Source of the DNA: Candidatus Saccharibacteria bacterium UBA5170
GTDB lineage: Bacteria > Patescibacteriota > Saccharimonadia > Saccharimonadales > Saccharimonadaceae
Assembly: GCA_002413425.1 (NCBI GenBank)
Contig: DHWY01000003.1
Span: 24,281 to 88,280 of the forward strand
Direction of reading: 5' to 3'
DNA: 64,000 bases
The notes under the pieces are model-generated. The model saw only the letters and a list, made by a program, of their open reading frames with translations. It did no database searches and had not been told where the DNA came from. Positions 43,328-51,889 of this stretch are shown here, piece by piece. The stretch's first letter is position 1; every line of letters starts with the position of its first letter. A program made the position numbers and the translations under genes.

Positions 43328-44053
43328 CTACTTGGTGGTTGCTGGTGGGGTAGTACTGACTTTCTTGAGATCAGCATCGAGCAGCGTGCGGAGCTTATCG
43401 CCATTACCGCTTTGGACATCTTGAACAACATCGCCACTGACCTTGACTCCGTTGAGGAAGAAAGTAGGGGTTGAGTTGACGCCTATTTTTTCACCGATCG
43501 CTTGGTCGAATGAGATCTTCTGCGTGACGGAGCTGTCGGCGAGGCCGGCTTTGAACTTTGTCTCGTCGAGCCCCAGTGTTTTTGCGTAGCTGACGAACAT
43601 ATCGGTTCTGGCTGTCCCTGTTAGGGTTGACCATTCGGTTTGATTGGCGTAGACCTGATTGAACATTTCCCAATACTTACCCTGGAGGCCAGCTGCCTCG
43701 ACGGTGGCGGCAGCAGCCTTGGCGTTCGGGTGGGTGGTGGCTGGGAGGGGGAAATTACGAAAAACAAAGGCAATCGTATCCTTGTATTCCTCGGTTATTT
43801 TTTTGATACCAGGGAAGGCGCTGCCGCAGGCAGGACACTGGAAGTCGCCGTATTCGACAAAGACGACTTTGCTGTCGGCCTTACCAAAAACATGTTCGGC
43901 AATATTACCATTTGCGGCTGAGGCTGGCTGAAGGCTGTTTGCATCGATAGAGCTTACGTCGATTTGGGGTCGGGCGTTGCGTGACGATACGGCAAGGACC
44001 GTCAAGAGTCCGACAACAATAACTACAAATATAATCCACGTTTTTTTACTCAC
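43328..44053 (-). CDS. DsbA-like thiol-disulfide protein, membrane-anchored
   Basis: 241 residues. N-terminal membrane anchor (about 5-24, WIIFVVIVVGLLTVLAVSS), then a DSBA/Thioredoxin_4 domain: VVFVEYGDFQCPACGSAFPGIKKI with the redox pair CPAC, a helical insertion with YWEMFNQVYANQ, and INSTPTFFLNGVKVSG (cis-Pro loop STPTF). Oxidises or isomerises disulfides in exported proteins outside the membrane, which fits the Cys-containing surface proteins in this window. Shine-Dalgarno-like GAGGAGTAAA precedes the ATG. Confidence 0.9.
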   Translation of the reverse strand: MSKKTWIIFVVIVVGLLTVLAVSSRNARPQIDVSSIDANSLQPASAANGNIAEHVFGKADSKVVFVEYGDFQCPACGSAFPGIKKITEEYKDTIAFVFRNFPLPATTHPNAKAAAATVEAAGLQGKYWEMFNQVYANQTEWSTLTGTARTDMFVSYAKTLGLDETKFKAGLADSSVTQKISFDQAIGEKIGVNSTPTFFLNGVKVSGDVVQDVQSGNGDKLRTLLDADLKKVSTTPPATTK

Positions 44054-44137
44054 CTATTTACTCCTCATTATTACTATAGTAATTGTAGCAAATAATCGTG
44101 CTAGCTCACAATGCAACTGATGTACAATGGACCTATA

Positions 44138-45157
44138 ATGTTTACGTCCCTCGTTGTAATAACTACCGTTGTTTTTCTGCTATTGCTTATTATATCCGGA
44201 ATACGGCCGTCTCGAACTCCACTGAGCTCCTTTGAACTTGAGCGCCGCGATCAGGCTGGCGATAGTCAGGCGAAGGCCGCCTTGCGCCGCGATCAGCTCA
44301 TTCCTGATGTCATTTCCCTGCAACGCGTCATTAGTGCCCTTTTGCTGGTCGTGGCGGTCCTACTGAGCGTAGCGACGTTTGGTTGGCTTGTTGGCACGCT
44401 GGTTGGCCTGGTTGTTGCCCTCGAATATGGAGCCATCGCTCGTCTGGCGATTATCCAGCGACGATTTCAACGATTATATGAACGCTTCGAGCCTCCTTTG
44501 CTGGCTATTATTCCCAAGCACCCGTACATCTTTAAGTTACTTCGAAGTGTCCCCCAAGAGACTCAGGACGTTTTTCGGAGTATTGATTCACGCCAAGAGC
44601 TGCAGCATCTCGTTTCCCAATCAGGCGCAATTCTGTCCCCAGACGAAAAGAAATTGATTGTTCATAGCCTCTCTTTTAGCGATCAGCTGGTCAGTACTAT
44701 CATGACACCGCGCAGTATGATTGATAGCATTAAAAAATCAGAGTTTCTGGGTCCCTTGACACTCGATGAGCTGCACAAGACGGGCCATAGTCGGTTGCCA
44801 GTTATTAACGGTGACATCGATCACATTATCGGTATGCTCCAGTTGCAAAGTTTGCTGGCGCTTGATATCAAACGCTCGATGACGGCCGAGAAAGCGATGG
44901 AGCCACGCGTATTTTATATTCGCGAGGACCAAACGTTGCAGCACGCTCTGGCGGCCTTTTTACGTACTCATCATCATTTGTTTGTGGTGGTCAATGAATT
45001 TCGCGAGACGGTCGGGTTGTTGGCGCTTGAAGACGTCATTGAAGCATTGCTTGGCCGTAAAATTATTGATGAATTCGACGCTCACGACGATCTGCGAACC
45101 GTCGCGTTGCGTAACCCACGTGGCAATAACCACCCCGAAAAACGCGAAGACGTCTAG
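44138..45157 (+). CDS. CorC/CNNM-like CBS-pair protein with N-terminal membrane domain
   Basis: 339 residues. One membrane segment at the start and a hydrophobic hairpin at about 72-110, then a CBS pair: VSTIMTPRSMIDSIKKS, GHSRLPVINGDIDHIIGMLQLQSLL, and REDQTLQHALAAFLRTHHHLFVVVNEFRETVGLLALEDVIEALLG. Resembles the HlyC/CorC-CNNM family but the DUF21 membrane domain is shorter and atypical. Possibly magnesium/cation homeostasis. ATG 44138 is used because TACAAT ends 9 nt before it. Confidence 0.8.
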   Translation: MFTSLVVITTVVFLLLLIISGIRPSRTPLSSFELERRDQAGDSQAKAALRRDQLIPDVISLQRVISALLLVVAVLLSVATFGWLVGTLVGLVVALEYGAIARLAIIQRRFQRLYERFEPPLLAIIPKHPYIFKLLRSVPQETQDVFRSIDSRQELQHLVSQSGAILSPDEKKLIVHSLSFSDQLVSTIMTPRSMIDSIKKSEFLGPLTLDELHKTGHSRLPVINGDIDHIIGMLQLQSLLALDIKRSMTAEKAMEPRVFYIREDQTLQHALAAFLRTHHHLFVVVNEFRETVGLLALEDVIEALLGRKIIDEFDAHDDLRTVALRNPRGNNHPEKREDV

Positions 45158-45193
45158 CCTTATAGGGGTGGCAGTGGTACACTAAAAGTAATT

Positions 45194-46507
45194 ATGACAA
45201 GAACATTAGTCCGAGAAGTAGCAAGCAAAACTGGCGAAATAATTACTGTTCGCGGTTGGCTCCACAAGAAACGTTTACTCGGTGGCCTCAACTTTATTAC
45301 CATCAGGGACCGTAGCGGTCTCGTCCAAACGTTAATTGACGACAAAGACGAGCTTGAAAAGCTGCGTGGTATGCAGACCGGCACCGTTCTGGCGCTGACC
45401 GGGACGGTTGTGGCTGATGAGCGCGCGCCAGGTGGTGCCGAGCTTCACGAGGTGAAAGTCGAAGTTGAAGTACCAGTGACCGAAGAATCACCGATTGAAA
45501 TCGATAAACCACTTGCGCATAAGCCTGAAAATCTAGATACGTTGTTTGATAATCGTGTTATTGGACTTCGTAACCTACAAGAACGTGCCGTCTTCGATAT
45601 CCAGGCTACCATTTGTCGGACACTTCGTAGTCACTTCGACGCACACGGTTTTACAGAGATGCATACGCCAAAACTTCTCGCTGAAGCCACTGAGGGTGGA
45701 GCTGAAGTTTTCACAATGGACTATTTTGGAAAAACCGCCACGCTGGCTCAAAGTCCTCAGTTTTACAAGCAAATGATGGTGGGTGTTTTTGAGCGTGTTT
45801 ATGAAATCGGACCAGTTTATCGAGCAGAACTAAGTGCTACAACTCGCCATATGACAGAGTACACATCGATTGACGGTGAGATGGGTTTTATTACGCTCGA
45901 CGATCTTATGAAATTTTTGAGCGGACTCTTGGGCGAAGTTGTCGAGACGGTATGGCAGGCGCATGAGATTGAGCTAAAACGCTGGAATGCCACAAAACCT
46001 GTTCTTACAGCCGATATTCCAGTCATACCAATGTCGGAAATTCACGAACGATACAGTAAAGCCACTAATGAAAATAGTGTCGGAGAGAAAGATTTGCGTC
46101 CTGACGAAGAGCGTTGGATTTGTGAATATGCTAAAAAAAATCTAGGTTCTGAGGCAGTGTTTGTGAGCGAGTGGCCAGCCAGTGAAATGAAGTTCTACCA
46201 CAAGGCAAACGAACAGAATCCAGAGATTGCTGACCGTGTCGATCTGCTGTTCCGAGGTGTTGAGATTACGACTGGCAGTATGCGCGAGAACCGTTACGAA
46301 AAAGTTGTCGAGCAATTGAAGAAACTTACTGGAGCTGATTCAGATGATTCTGGCTTCCAGCCGCTACTCAGTGCCATGAAGTATGGCATGCCAGTGCATG
46401 GTGGTTTTGGTATGGGGCTTGAACGAGTTACTCAGAAAATTGTCGGCTTCAACAACGTCAAAGAAGCCACCCTCTTTCCACGTGATATTAATCGCTTAAC
46501 ACCTTAG
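45194..46507 (+). CDS. aspS: Aspartate--tRNA ligase, archaeal/non-discriminating type
   Basis: 437 residues, class IIb. N-terminal OB fold (ITVRGWLHKKRLLGGLNFITIRDRSG), then class II motifs: LRNLQERAVFDIQATICRTLR (motif 1 region), SPQFYKQMMVGVFERVYEIGPVYRAE (motif 2) and GGFGMGLERVTQKI (motif 3). No bacterial GAD insertion domain, which marks it as the short archaeal/eukaryal form. Many such bacterial enzymes also charge tRNA-Asn with Asp, to be amidated by GatCAB. TGG-TACACT ends 10 nt before the ATG. Confidence 0.94.
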   Translation: MTRTLVREVASKTGEIITVRGWLHKKRLLGGLNFITIRDRSGLVQTLIDDKDELEKLRGMQTGTVLALTGTVVADERAPGGAELHEVKVEVEVPVTEESPIEIDKPLAHKPENLDTLFDNRVIGLRNLQERAVFDIQATICRTLRSHFDAHGFTEMHTPKLLAEATEGGAEVFTMDYFGKTATLAQSPQFYKQMMVGVFERVYEIGPVYRAELSATTRHMTEYTSIDGEMGFITLDDLMKFLSGLLGEVVETVWQAHEIELKRWNATKPVLTADIPVIPMSEIHERYSKATNENSVGEKDLRPDEERWICEYAKKNLGSEAVFVSEWPASEMKFYHKANEQNPEIADRVDLLFRGVEITTGSMRENRYEKVVEQLKKLTGADSDDSGFQPLLSAMKYGMPVHGGFGMGLERVTQKIVGFNNVKEATLFPRDINRLTP

Positions 46508-46517
46508 GAAATTTAGT

Positions 46518-46976
46518 ATGGACGACACAAACATCGCAAATGCGCCTACTGCCACACCGCTCCCACCAACGGGTATCATTGTTCATAAGCAACGTCATTT
46601 CCTGGCTGTATTTTTCTTAAGCTTTATGTGGGGGGCGTTTGGAGTCGATCGATTCTATTTAGGTAAAGTCTGGACGGGGATTTTAAAATTACTGACGTTT
46701 GGCGGGTTAGGATTGTGGATTATTATTGACCTCGTGCTAATTATGTCCGGTGGCATGCGCGACAAACAAGGCAACGAGATGCTCGAGGCAGCGCGCTACA
46801 AAAAATTTGCCAGTAATACCGTCTTAATCTCGGCTTTAGTACTGGGCGCCGTCATTCTGCTTTTCGGTATATCATTGATTTATACGTTAACGCAACTACT
46901 ACAAGGTGGTGGACTTGAGAAGCTTATTCCAACCGGCACGCAGTTACCGAGTGCTGACCAGCTTCAGAACCTATAG
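46518..46976 (+). CDS. TM2 domain membrane protein
   Basis: 152 residues. The TM2 signature is complete: FFLSFMWGAFGVDRFYLGKVWTGILKL then LGLWIIIDLVLIM, with the DRFYLG turn. A third hydrophobic segment (VLISALVLGAVILLFGISLIYTL) follows. Function of TM2 proteins is unknown. It starts 10 nt after aspS and its stop overlaps the opposite-strand glycosylase stop by 6 nt. Confidence 0.87.
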   Translation: MDDTNIANAPTATPLPPTGIIVHKQRHFLAVFFLSFMWGAFGVDRFYLGKVWTGILKLLTFGGLGLWIIIDLVLIMSGGMRDKQGNEMLEAARYKKFASNTVLISALVLGAVILLFGISLIYTLTQLLQGGGLEKLIPTGTQLPSADQLQNL

Positions 46977-47615
46977 TGCGGGTTTGCTGTCAATTGAATG
47001 CCAAACGTACCAACTAGCAATTGACTCGTAAGGATGCCAGTTATTATCACCCGCAATTCGTTCGATGTCGCCAATCGTCGGCACGTTCGCCATTCCATAG
47101 AGCCTTTGAATACCGTTTTTTATACCTAAATCACCACTCGGTAATACGTCCAGCCGTCCCATACAAAATATTAAAAACATATGGACGGTCCACGAACCAA
47201 CACCTTTTATCTGAATCAGTTCAGCGGTAACGGCGTCGTTCGACAAGCTGTCGAGATGATTAAAGCGAACCGTCCCGTCGAGTACTTTCCTGGCGATATC
47301 TTGAATATAGCTAGCTTTTTGGCGCGATAAGCCAGCCGTTCGCAGCCCATCGATATCTTTTTCAAGAATCTGATCCGGTGTCGGGAAGTCACTGCCCCTA
47401 AACAGCCCAACGAATCGCTTTAAGATAGTTGCCGCTGCTTTAACGCTCAGTTGTTGAGAAATAATGCTTTCAACAAGCTCTTGGTAGTAGTTTTTATGGG
47501 GTGTAATTGTTGCAATGCCTGCAGCCTCTATTATGGGCGCCAAGACGGGGTCGTAGCTCGACAAGTGTTTGGCAGCCAGACTAAGAGTTTTTGGGGTAGC
47601 GACTTCAAATACCAT
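46971..47615 (-). CDS. DNA-3-methyladenine glycosylase II (AlkA-like)
   Basis: 214 residues, HhH-GPD superfamily. YYQELVESIISQQLSVKAAATI (helix before the fold), LRTAGLSRQKASYIQDIA, ELIQIKGVGSWTVHMFLIF (helix-hairpin-helix) and LPSGDLGIKNGI with the catalytic Asp. No iron-sulfur cysteines and no AlkA N-terminal domain, as in short AlkA. Removes alkylated bases. Follows an MBL-fold gene by 6 nt in a leftward msrA-MBL-alkA set, which suggests a damage-related unit. Confidence 0.9.
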   Translation of the reverse strand: MVFEVATPKTLSLAAKHLSSYDPVLAPIIEAAGIATITPHKNYYQELVESIISQQLSVKAAATILKRFVGLFRGSDFPTPDQILEKDIDGLRTAGLSRQKASYIQDIARKVLDGTVRFNHLDSLSNDAVTAELIQIKGVGSWTVHMFLIFCMGRLDVLPSGDLGIKNGIQRLYGMANVPTIGDIERIAGDNNWHPYESIASWYVWHSIDSKPAL

Positions 47616-47621
47616 ATTGCC

Positions 47622-48254
47622 TTAGACTGTAATTGACAGGCCGTCGATTCGTTTATATTCGGCACCAACTTTTTTGGCGATTGTTGGCAGTAGGTAATCA
47701 GGGAGGGATTTACCAATGTCCGATAGCACGGCGTCATGAGTCGGGAAGGCGAGTAGCGGTTTAGTAGCGGTCAGAAAATCCATCGCTTCACTCAGCTTGA
47801 GCCACGGGGCTCCCACAGGGAGCGCTAGGACGTCGACTGGTGTATTTGGTAGCGTGAATGAGTCTCCTGGATAATAGACCGTATCGTTAATCAGGACGCC
47901 AAGGTTATCAATCAACGGTATGGTGGCGTGGATGAGGGCATGTTTGCCACCAAAGAACTTGAGTACAAAAGGTCCTATTTCTAGTTTGTCACCCGGACGA
48001 ACGGCTGATGATTTGTGGTCGGGCATTTTCTCGACAACGCTCGAAAGCGATACCAAGACTGCATTCGGATTCTTATCAAAAATTGCCTCCAATGTGGCGG
48101 GCTCGAAATGATCAGTGTGTTCATGTGTTACAACAATCACCGCGATATTGTTGGTGACGACGAAATTTTTAGAGAAGGTACCGGGATCGACAACTAGCAC
48201 TTCACCAGCGGTCTCGAGCGTAAAACAAGCGTGTTCATATTTAGTTAGTTTCAT
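47622..48254 (-). CDS. MBL-fold metallohydrolase (UlaG-like)
   Basis: 210 residues. Metallo-beta-lactamase fold: HACFTLETAGEVLVVDPGTF, VVTHEHTDHFEPATLEAIF (HxHxDH), GGKHALIH and YPGDSFTLP (second metal ligands), GAPWLKLSEAMDF, FPTHDAVL. Close in pattern to UlaG-type proteins. Substrate unknown. Its ATG overlaps the msrA stop by 4 nt (ATGA), so it is coupled to msrA. Confidence 0.85.
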   Translation of the reverse strand: MKLTKYEHACFTLETAGEVLVVDPGTFSKNFVVTNNIAVIVVTHEHTDHFEPATLEAIFDKNPNAVLVSLSSVVEKMPDHKSSAVRPGDKLEIGPFVLKFFGGKHALIHATIPLIDNLGVLINDTVYYPGDSFTLPNTPVDVLALPVGAPWLKLSEAMDFLTATKPLLAFPTHDAVLSDIGKSLPDYLLPTIAKKVGAEYKRIDGLSITV

Positions 48255-48784
48255 ACCTCAACCTCCTTAAACCACTGCGTATAGGTGGCTCGCGCTTTAA
48301 TAATTTTTGGCAGGATAATGATTGAACAATAGCTATTTCCTGGATTTTTATCAAAGTAATCTTGATGTTCGTCTTCGGCCGGATAGAATTCATTAAGGGG
48401 AGACAGCTCAGTGACAATGTTATTACCCCAGTGACTTTTGGCTCGCTGAAGCGCGGCCGCAAATTCTGCTTCTTGGGCTTGGTCGTTGTAGAACATCGCC
48501 GACCGATACTCCGTGCCCTCGTCGGCCCCCTGCCGGTTAAGGGTCGTCGGGTCGTGAACCAGAAAGAAAATATCGAGAATAACCTCTTTTGGGATGACTG
48601 TCTCGTCAAAAGTAACCCGTACAGCCTCAGCGTGTCCGGTGTTGCCTGAGGTAACTTGATAGTAGATTGGCTCGTCGCCGTAGCCGCCTGTATAGCCGGA
48701 GACAACGTCAACGACGCCTTGCAGTCGCCGATATAGGGCGTCTAGGCACCAGAAGCATCCTCCTGCTAGTACGTATGTTGCCAT
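48251..48784 (-). CDS. msrA: Peptide-methionine (S)-S-oxide reductase
   Basis: Repairs methionine-S-sulfoxide in proteins. 177 residues. Active site GGCFWCLDALYRRLQGV with the nucleophile Cys, SGYTGG, GHAEAVRVTFDE, DPTTLNRQGADEGTEYRSAMFYND, and PAEDEHQDYFDKNPGNSYC near the end. The open frame reaches 48850, but ATG 48784 is the MsrA start and lies 6 nt after a TATAAT box. Divergent from the MutY-like gene with overlapping promoters. Confidence 0.95.
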   Translation of the reverse strand: MATYVLAGGCFWCLDALYRRLQGVVDVVSGYTGGYGDEPIYYQVTSGNTGHAEAVRVTFDETVIPKEVILDIFFLVHDPTTLNRQGADEGTEYRSAMFYNDQAQEAEFAAALQRAKSHWGNNIVTELSPLNEFYPAEDEHQDYFDKNPGNSYCSIIILPKIIKARATYTQWFKEVEV

Positions 48785-48790
48785 AGTTTT

Positions 48791-48807
48791 ATTATACGCC
48801 GTTATAC
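48791..48807. promoter_or_regulatory. Overlapping divergent -10 boxes of msrA and the MutY-like gene
   Basis: TATAAT on the minus strand (48796-48791) ends 6 nt before msrA's ATG. TATACT on the plus strand (48802-48807) ends 7 nt before the GTG at 48815. With -10 boxes only 5 nt apart and diverging, each promoter's -35 lies in or near the other gene's start. Confidence 0.6.
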
Positions 48808-48814
48808 TAGAGAG

Positions 48815-49615
48815 GTGAATACGGATGATTTTCAAGCTCTGGTGTGGCAACGGGGCCGCAAGCTATACCGCGCTATGCCGTGGAGGGACAACACTGATCC
48901 TTTCCTTGTGCTTGTGAGCGAGTTGATGCTGCAACAAACTCAAGTCGAGCGGGTAATCCCAAAGTTTAGTAGCTTTATTGCGCGTTTTCCTGACGTCTTT
49001 AGTCTCGCTTCGGCCTCACTGGCCGATGTGTTGATTGCCTGGAGCGGCCTTGGTTATAATCGTCGCGCCAAGTATCTCCACCTCGCAGCCAAGAAAATTG
49101 TCGCTGATTTCGGCGGCCTGGTTCCACACACCCAGGCAGAATTAGTCAGCCTGCCGGGAGTTGGTCCAAATACCGCTGCCGCCGTGCTGGCCTACGGGTT
49201 CAATCAACCAGTTGTCTTTGTCGAGACGAATATTCGCAGCGTGTATTTTTATCATTTTTTTGAGGACGTGACGAGCGTCAACGACCAAGAGCTCCGTGAA
49301 GTCGTCCGGACCACGCTCGATAGTGCCCAGCCGCAGCGGTGGTACTGGGCGTTGATGGATTATGGCAACTCCCTGAAACGTCAGGGAGATGGGCCTATTT
49401 CTAAAAGTTCGCATTATAAAAAACAAACACCGCTCAAAGGTAGCCTGCGCGAGGTTCGGGGCCAGATTCTTCGCCGACTGACGAGGAGTGACGCGACTGA
49501 AGCCGAGCTAAGAAAAGAACTGGTGGCCGATAATCGTTTTGCAACTGCGCTGGAAGATCTAATCCAAGATGGCATGGTAGAGCGCAGCAGCGGTCAACTT
49601 CATTTGACCAAATAG
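48815..49615 (+). CDS. MutY-like A/G-specific adenine glycosylase without Fe-S cluster
   Basis: 266 residues, HhH-GPD. MPWRDNTDPFLVLVSELMLQQTQVERV contains the catalytic Glu of MutY (SELMLQQTQV). Helix-hairpin-helix is LVSLPGVGPNTAAAVLAYGF. The catalytic Asp position (LDGN/VDTN in other MutY) reads VETN here, and the four Fe-S cysteines after the fold are missing (KSSHYKKQTPLKG). No C-terminal Nudix domain; a short helical tail ends the protein. Either a CPR-type MutY or a glycosylase with changed activity. GTG start 7 nt after TATACT. Confidence 0.8.
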   Translation: MNTDDFQALVWQRGRKLYRAMPWRDNTDPFLVLVSELMLQQTQVERVIPKFSSFIARFPDVFSLASASLADVLIAWSGLGYNRRAKYLHLAAKKIVADFGGLVPHTQAELVSLPGVGPNTAAAVLAYGFNQPVVFVETNIRSVYFYHFFEDVTSVNDQELREVVRTTLDSAQPQRWYWALMDYGNSLKRQGDGPISKSSHYKKQTPLKGSLREVRGQILRRLTRSDATEAELRKELVADNRFATALEDLIQDGMVERSSGQLHLTK

Positions 49616-49641
49616 CCCCCTTCGTTAGATAATAGAATGAC

Positions 49642-50190
49642 ATGCGTATTACAACCCAATCTTTGACCCTGTACCTGTTTATGGTGATAGCGCTGACGAG
49701 CGTGCTGTTTGGTATTGTATCGGCCCAAGCTGCCCCGATGACTGACGAGCAAATCGGGCGTATTCGTACCAGTTGTGTCAGCGCCAAAAATACCCTGAAC
49801 CAACTTCATGCCAGTGATGCACTACTTCGCGTCAATAGGGGTCAACTCTACGAATCGATGTCGACAAAACTGATGGCGCGCTTTAATAGTCGAGCAGATA
49901 GCAATCATTTAGACACTAAAGATCTAACGACAGTTACCCAAAGTTACGGAACGGTCTTAACGACTTTTCGTGAAGATTACAAAAGCTACGAGATTCAGTT
50001 GGCGACTGCGCTGACAATTGATTGCTTGAAGGAGCCTGTCTCTTTTTATGATGCTGTCGCTCTTACTAGAACCAAGCGAGCTCAGGTTCACGTCGACGTG
50101 ATAAAGCTTCACCAGTACATCGATGACTATAAAGTCGCCTTTGATGCCTTTGCGGCTAATCTCAATAAAACCGACGGAGTCACCAAATAA
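49642..50190 (+). CDS. Secreted or anchored helical hypothetical protein
   Basis: 182 residues. Signal/anchor segment at about 9-30 (LYLFMVIALTSVLFGIVSAQAAP, with an AQA-like cleavage site), then helical, charged and soluble with two Cys (RTSCVSAKN and TIDCLKEP). No family recognised. It is followed with a 1-nt overlap by another small anchored protein, so the two likely act together in the envelope. Confidence 0.65.
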   Translation: MRITTQSLTLYLFMVIALTSVLFGIVSAQAAPMTDEQIGRIRTSCVSAKNTLNQLHASDALLRVNRGQLYESMSTKLMARFNSRADSNHLDTKDLTTVTQSYGTVLTTFREDYKSYEIQLATALTIDCLKEPVSFYDAVALTRTKRAQVHVDVIKLHQYIDDYKVAFDAFAANLNKTDGVTK

Positions 50191-50564
50191 TGGATGAGCA
50201 CGCTGAAGAACTGTCTATTGAGTTGTCGTTTTGGGATAAGCATCGGTTTTTGCTGCTTATTGCCATCACGATAGCGATTGCTCTATTCCTCGTTGGGGTG
50301 AGTATGGCGCTCTATGCCAGCAGTGGGGCTGCTCAACTTGACCTCAGCCGCCCTGGTTATCGCGCCGTCAGTAGCCAGGCTATTAACACCGATAGTGATT
50401 TTGAAAACTATGCGTCTTTTGGACAACTCGACAAAGCTGCTCTGGATGAATTTAACACTCTGTACAGTAAGCAGGCCTCGAAGGCAAAAGCCGTTGATGC
50501 GTTCAGCGGCGATCCGTTGAATCCAGACGCCCTCGAAATCAGTGCACCAACGCCAACCAACTAG
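50190..50564 (+). CDS. Single-span membrane hypothetical protein
   Basis: 124 residues. A cytoplasmic acidic N terminus, one membrane segment (about 17-42, FLLLIAITIAIALFLVGVSMALY), and an extracytoplasmic tail without recognisable domain. The ATG overlaps the previous gene's stop (TAATG), so translation is coupled. Converges on the Mur-ligase gene. Confidence 0.62.
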   Translation: MDEHAEELSIELSFWDKHRFLLLIAITIAIALFLVGVSMALYASSGAAQLDLSRPGYRAVSSQAINTDSDFENYASFGQLDKAALDEFNTLYSKQASKAKAVDAFSGDPLNPDALEISAPTPTN

Positions 50565-50567
50565 ACG

Positions 50568-51818
50568 TTATTGGCCGAGCTTTTGGCGTAACCAGCCGTC
50601 AATCGCACCGGCGCCCATCCCTAACACCAGCTTGCCCTCGTCGCGGGCTGCTTGAATGATATCCCAGAGTTCATCGTTAAAATCAGCCACATGAATACGT
50701 GCTTTGTTAGTGATATTTTGAATTAAGTCTTCTGGCTGCAGGACCTCAAGGTTTGGATCTTCACGCGACAAATAAGTGGGGAGCCAATAAACATCTTCGG
50801 CTAGCTCGAATTGATTAGTATAGCCGTCGCGGATTTCGTGCTGCCGAATATTCTGGTGGGGTTGATATACCAGCACGACGTGGTCCGAGACCTCACGGGC
50901 TAGCTGCAGGGTGGCGGTAATCTCGACGGGATGATGACCATAGTCACTATATAAATTATCGGCTAGTTTCTCAAAACGTCTATCGGTGCCAGGGAAGTGT
51001 GAGACGACGCCATCGGTATCTTGGATAAAGCCGAGACGTTTGATAGCTGTTTGCACCAGCGTGGCGTTACGGCGGTTATAGAGGCCACTGACGCCAATAG
51101 TCTGGTTGATTTGTGACGGGTCGAGCAGACTGACTTGAAAGAGTCCGTCGAAGACTTCGGCGTGTTGGTCATTCCAGGCGAGTACCTGCCGACTCTGAGA
51201 GGCAAACTGAGCAAACGCCTTCTGGTAATCTGCCTCCGCGGTATACGTATCAGAATGATCATAGTCAAGTGAGGTAATAATCGAGAGATACGGTGAAAAA
51301 TGCAGAAAGTTGCGGTCAAATTCGTCGCATTCGTAGACAAAATACTCACTCTGGGGGTCAAAGCGTCCGCTCGGCCCAAAGCCTATGGTCGTCCCAATCG
51401 AATAACTGACCGGCACGTTGAGTTGCTGCAGCGTCCAAACAAACATTCCTGTGGCAGTTGTTTTACCGTGTGTGCCAGCTACAGCAATCAGTTTCAGCTG
51501 TTTTTCACTGATAATATGGGCGAGCAACTCGTCCCGCTTAGCTACTCTTATGTTCAGTCGTTTGGCAAGTAGTAGCTCGGTGTGGGTGGGGGGTAACGCG
51601 GCCGTATACACGAACCAATCAATCGGTTGGGCATCGTGACTCGCTTGCAGGAAGCTTCCATCTTGGCCGATATGGACCTGTATGCCACGAGCTTGCAGCT
51701 TTTCCGTCATCAGACCTGTCTCACGGTCCGATCCCATAACGTTATAGCCAGCGTCATGGCAGATTTCGGCCAACGGGCCTAAGCCAACACCGCCGATACC
51801 GGAAAAGTAAATATTCAT
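50568..51818 (-). CDS. murC: UDP-N-acetylmuramate ligase of the MurC/Mpl type
   Basis: 416 residues. Mur ligase: MNIYFSGIGGVGLGPLAEIC (UDP-sugar Rossmann domain with GIGGVG), AVAGTHGKTTATGMFVW (ATP P-loop), YVYECDEFDRNFL (the catalytic acidic residue), SLDYDHSD, and VVLVYQPHQNIRQHE in the C-terminal domain. MurC is usually about 460 residues, so this is short, and the motifs could also fit Mpl-like recycling enzymes. The frame reaches 51851 but ATG 51818 is favoured by a TGT-TATACT box 6 nt upstream. Confidence 0.85.
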   Translation of the reverse strand: MNIYFSGIGGVGLGPLAEICHDAGYNVMGSDRETGLMTEKLQARGIQVHIGQDGSFLQASHDAQPIDWFVYTAALPPTHTELLLAKRLNIRVAKRDELLAHIISEKQLKLIAVAGTHGKTTATGMFVWTLQQLNVPVSYSIGTTIGFGPSGRFDPQSEYFVYECDEFDRNFLHFSPYLSIITSLDYDHSDTYTAEADYQKAFAQFASQSRQVLAWNDQHAEVFDGLFQVSLLDPSQINQTIGVSGLYNRRNATLVQTAIKRLGFIQDTDGVVSHFPGTDRRFEKLADNLYSDYGHHPVEITATLQLAREVSDHVVLVYQPHQNIRQHEIRDGYTNQFELAEDVYWLPTYLSREDPNLEVLQPEDLIQNITNKARIHVADFNDELWDIIQAARDEGKLVLGMGAGAIDGWLRQKLGQ

Positions 51819-51889
51819 ATGACCAGTATAACACTTGCGAACCAGAGGCAATCTGTGTTCTAATAGAGAAAAGAAGAAACATAAACAGT

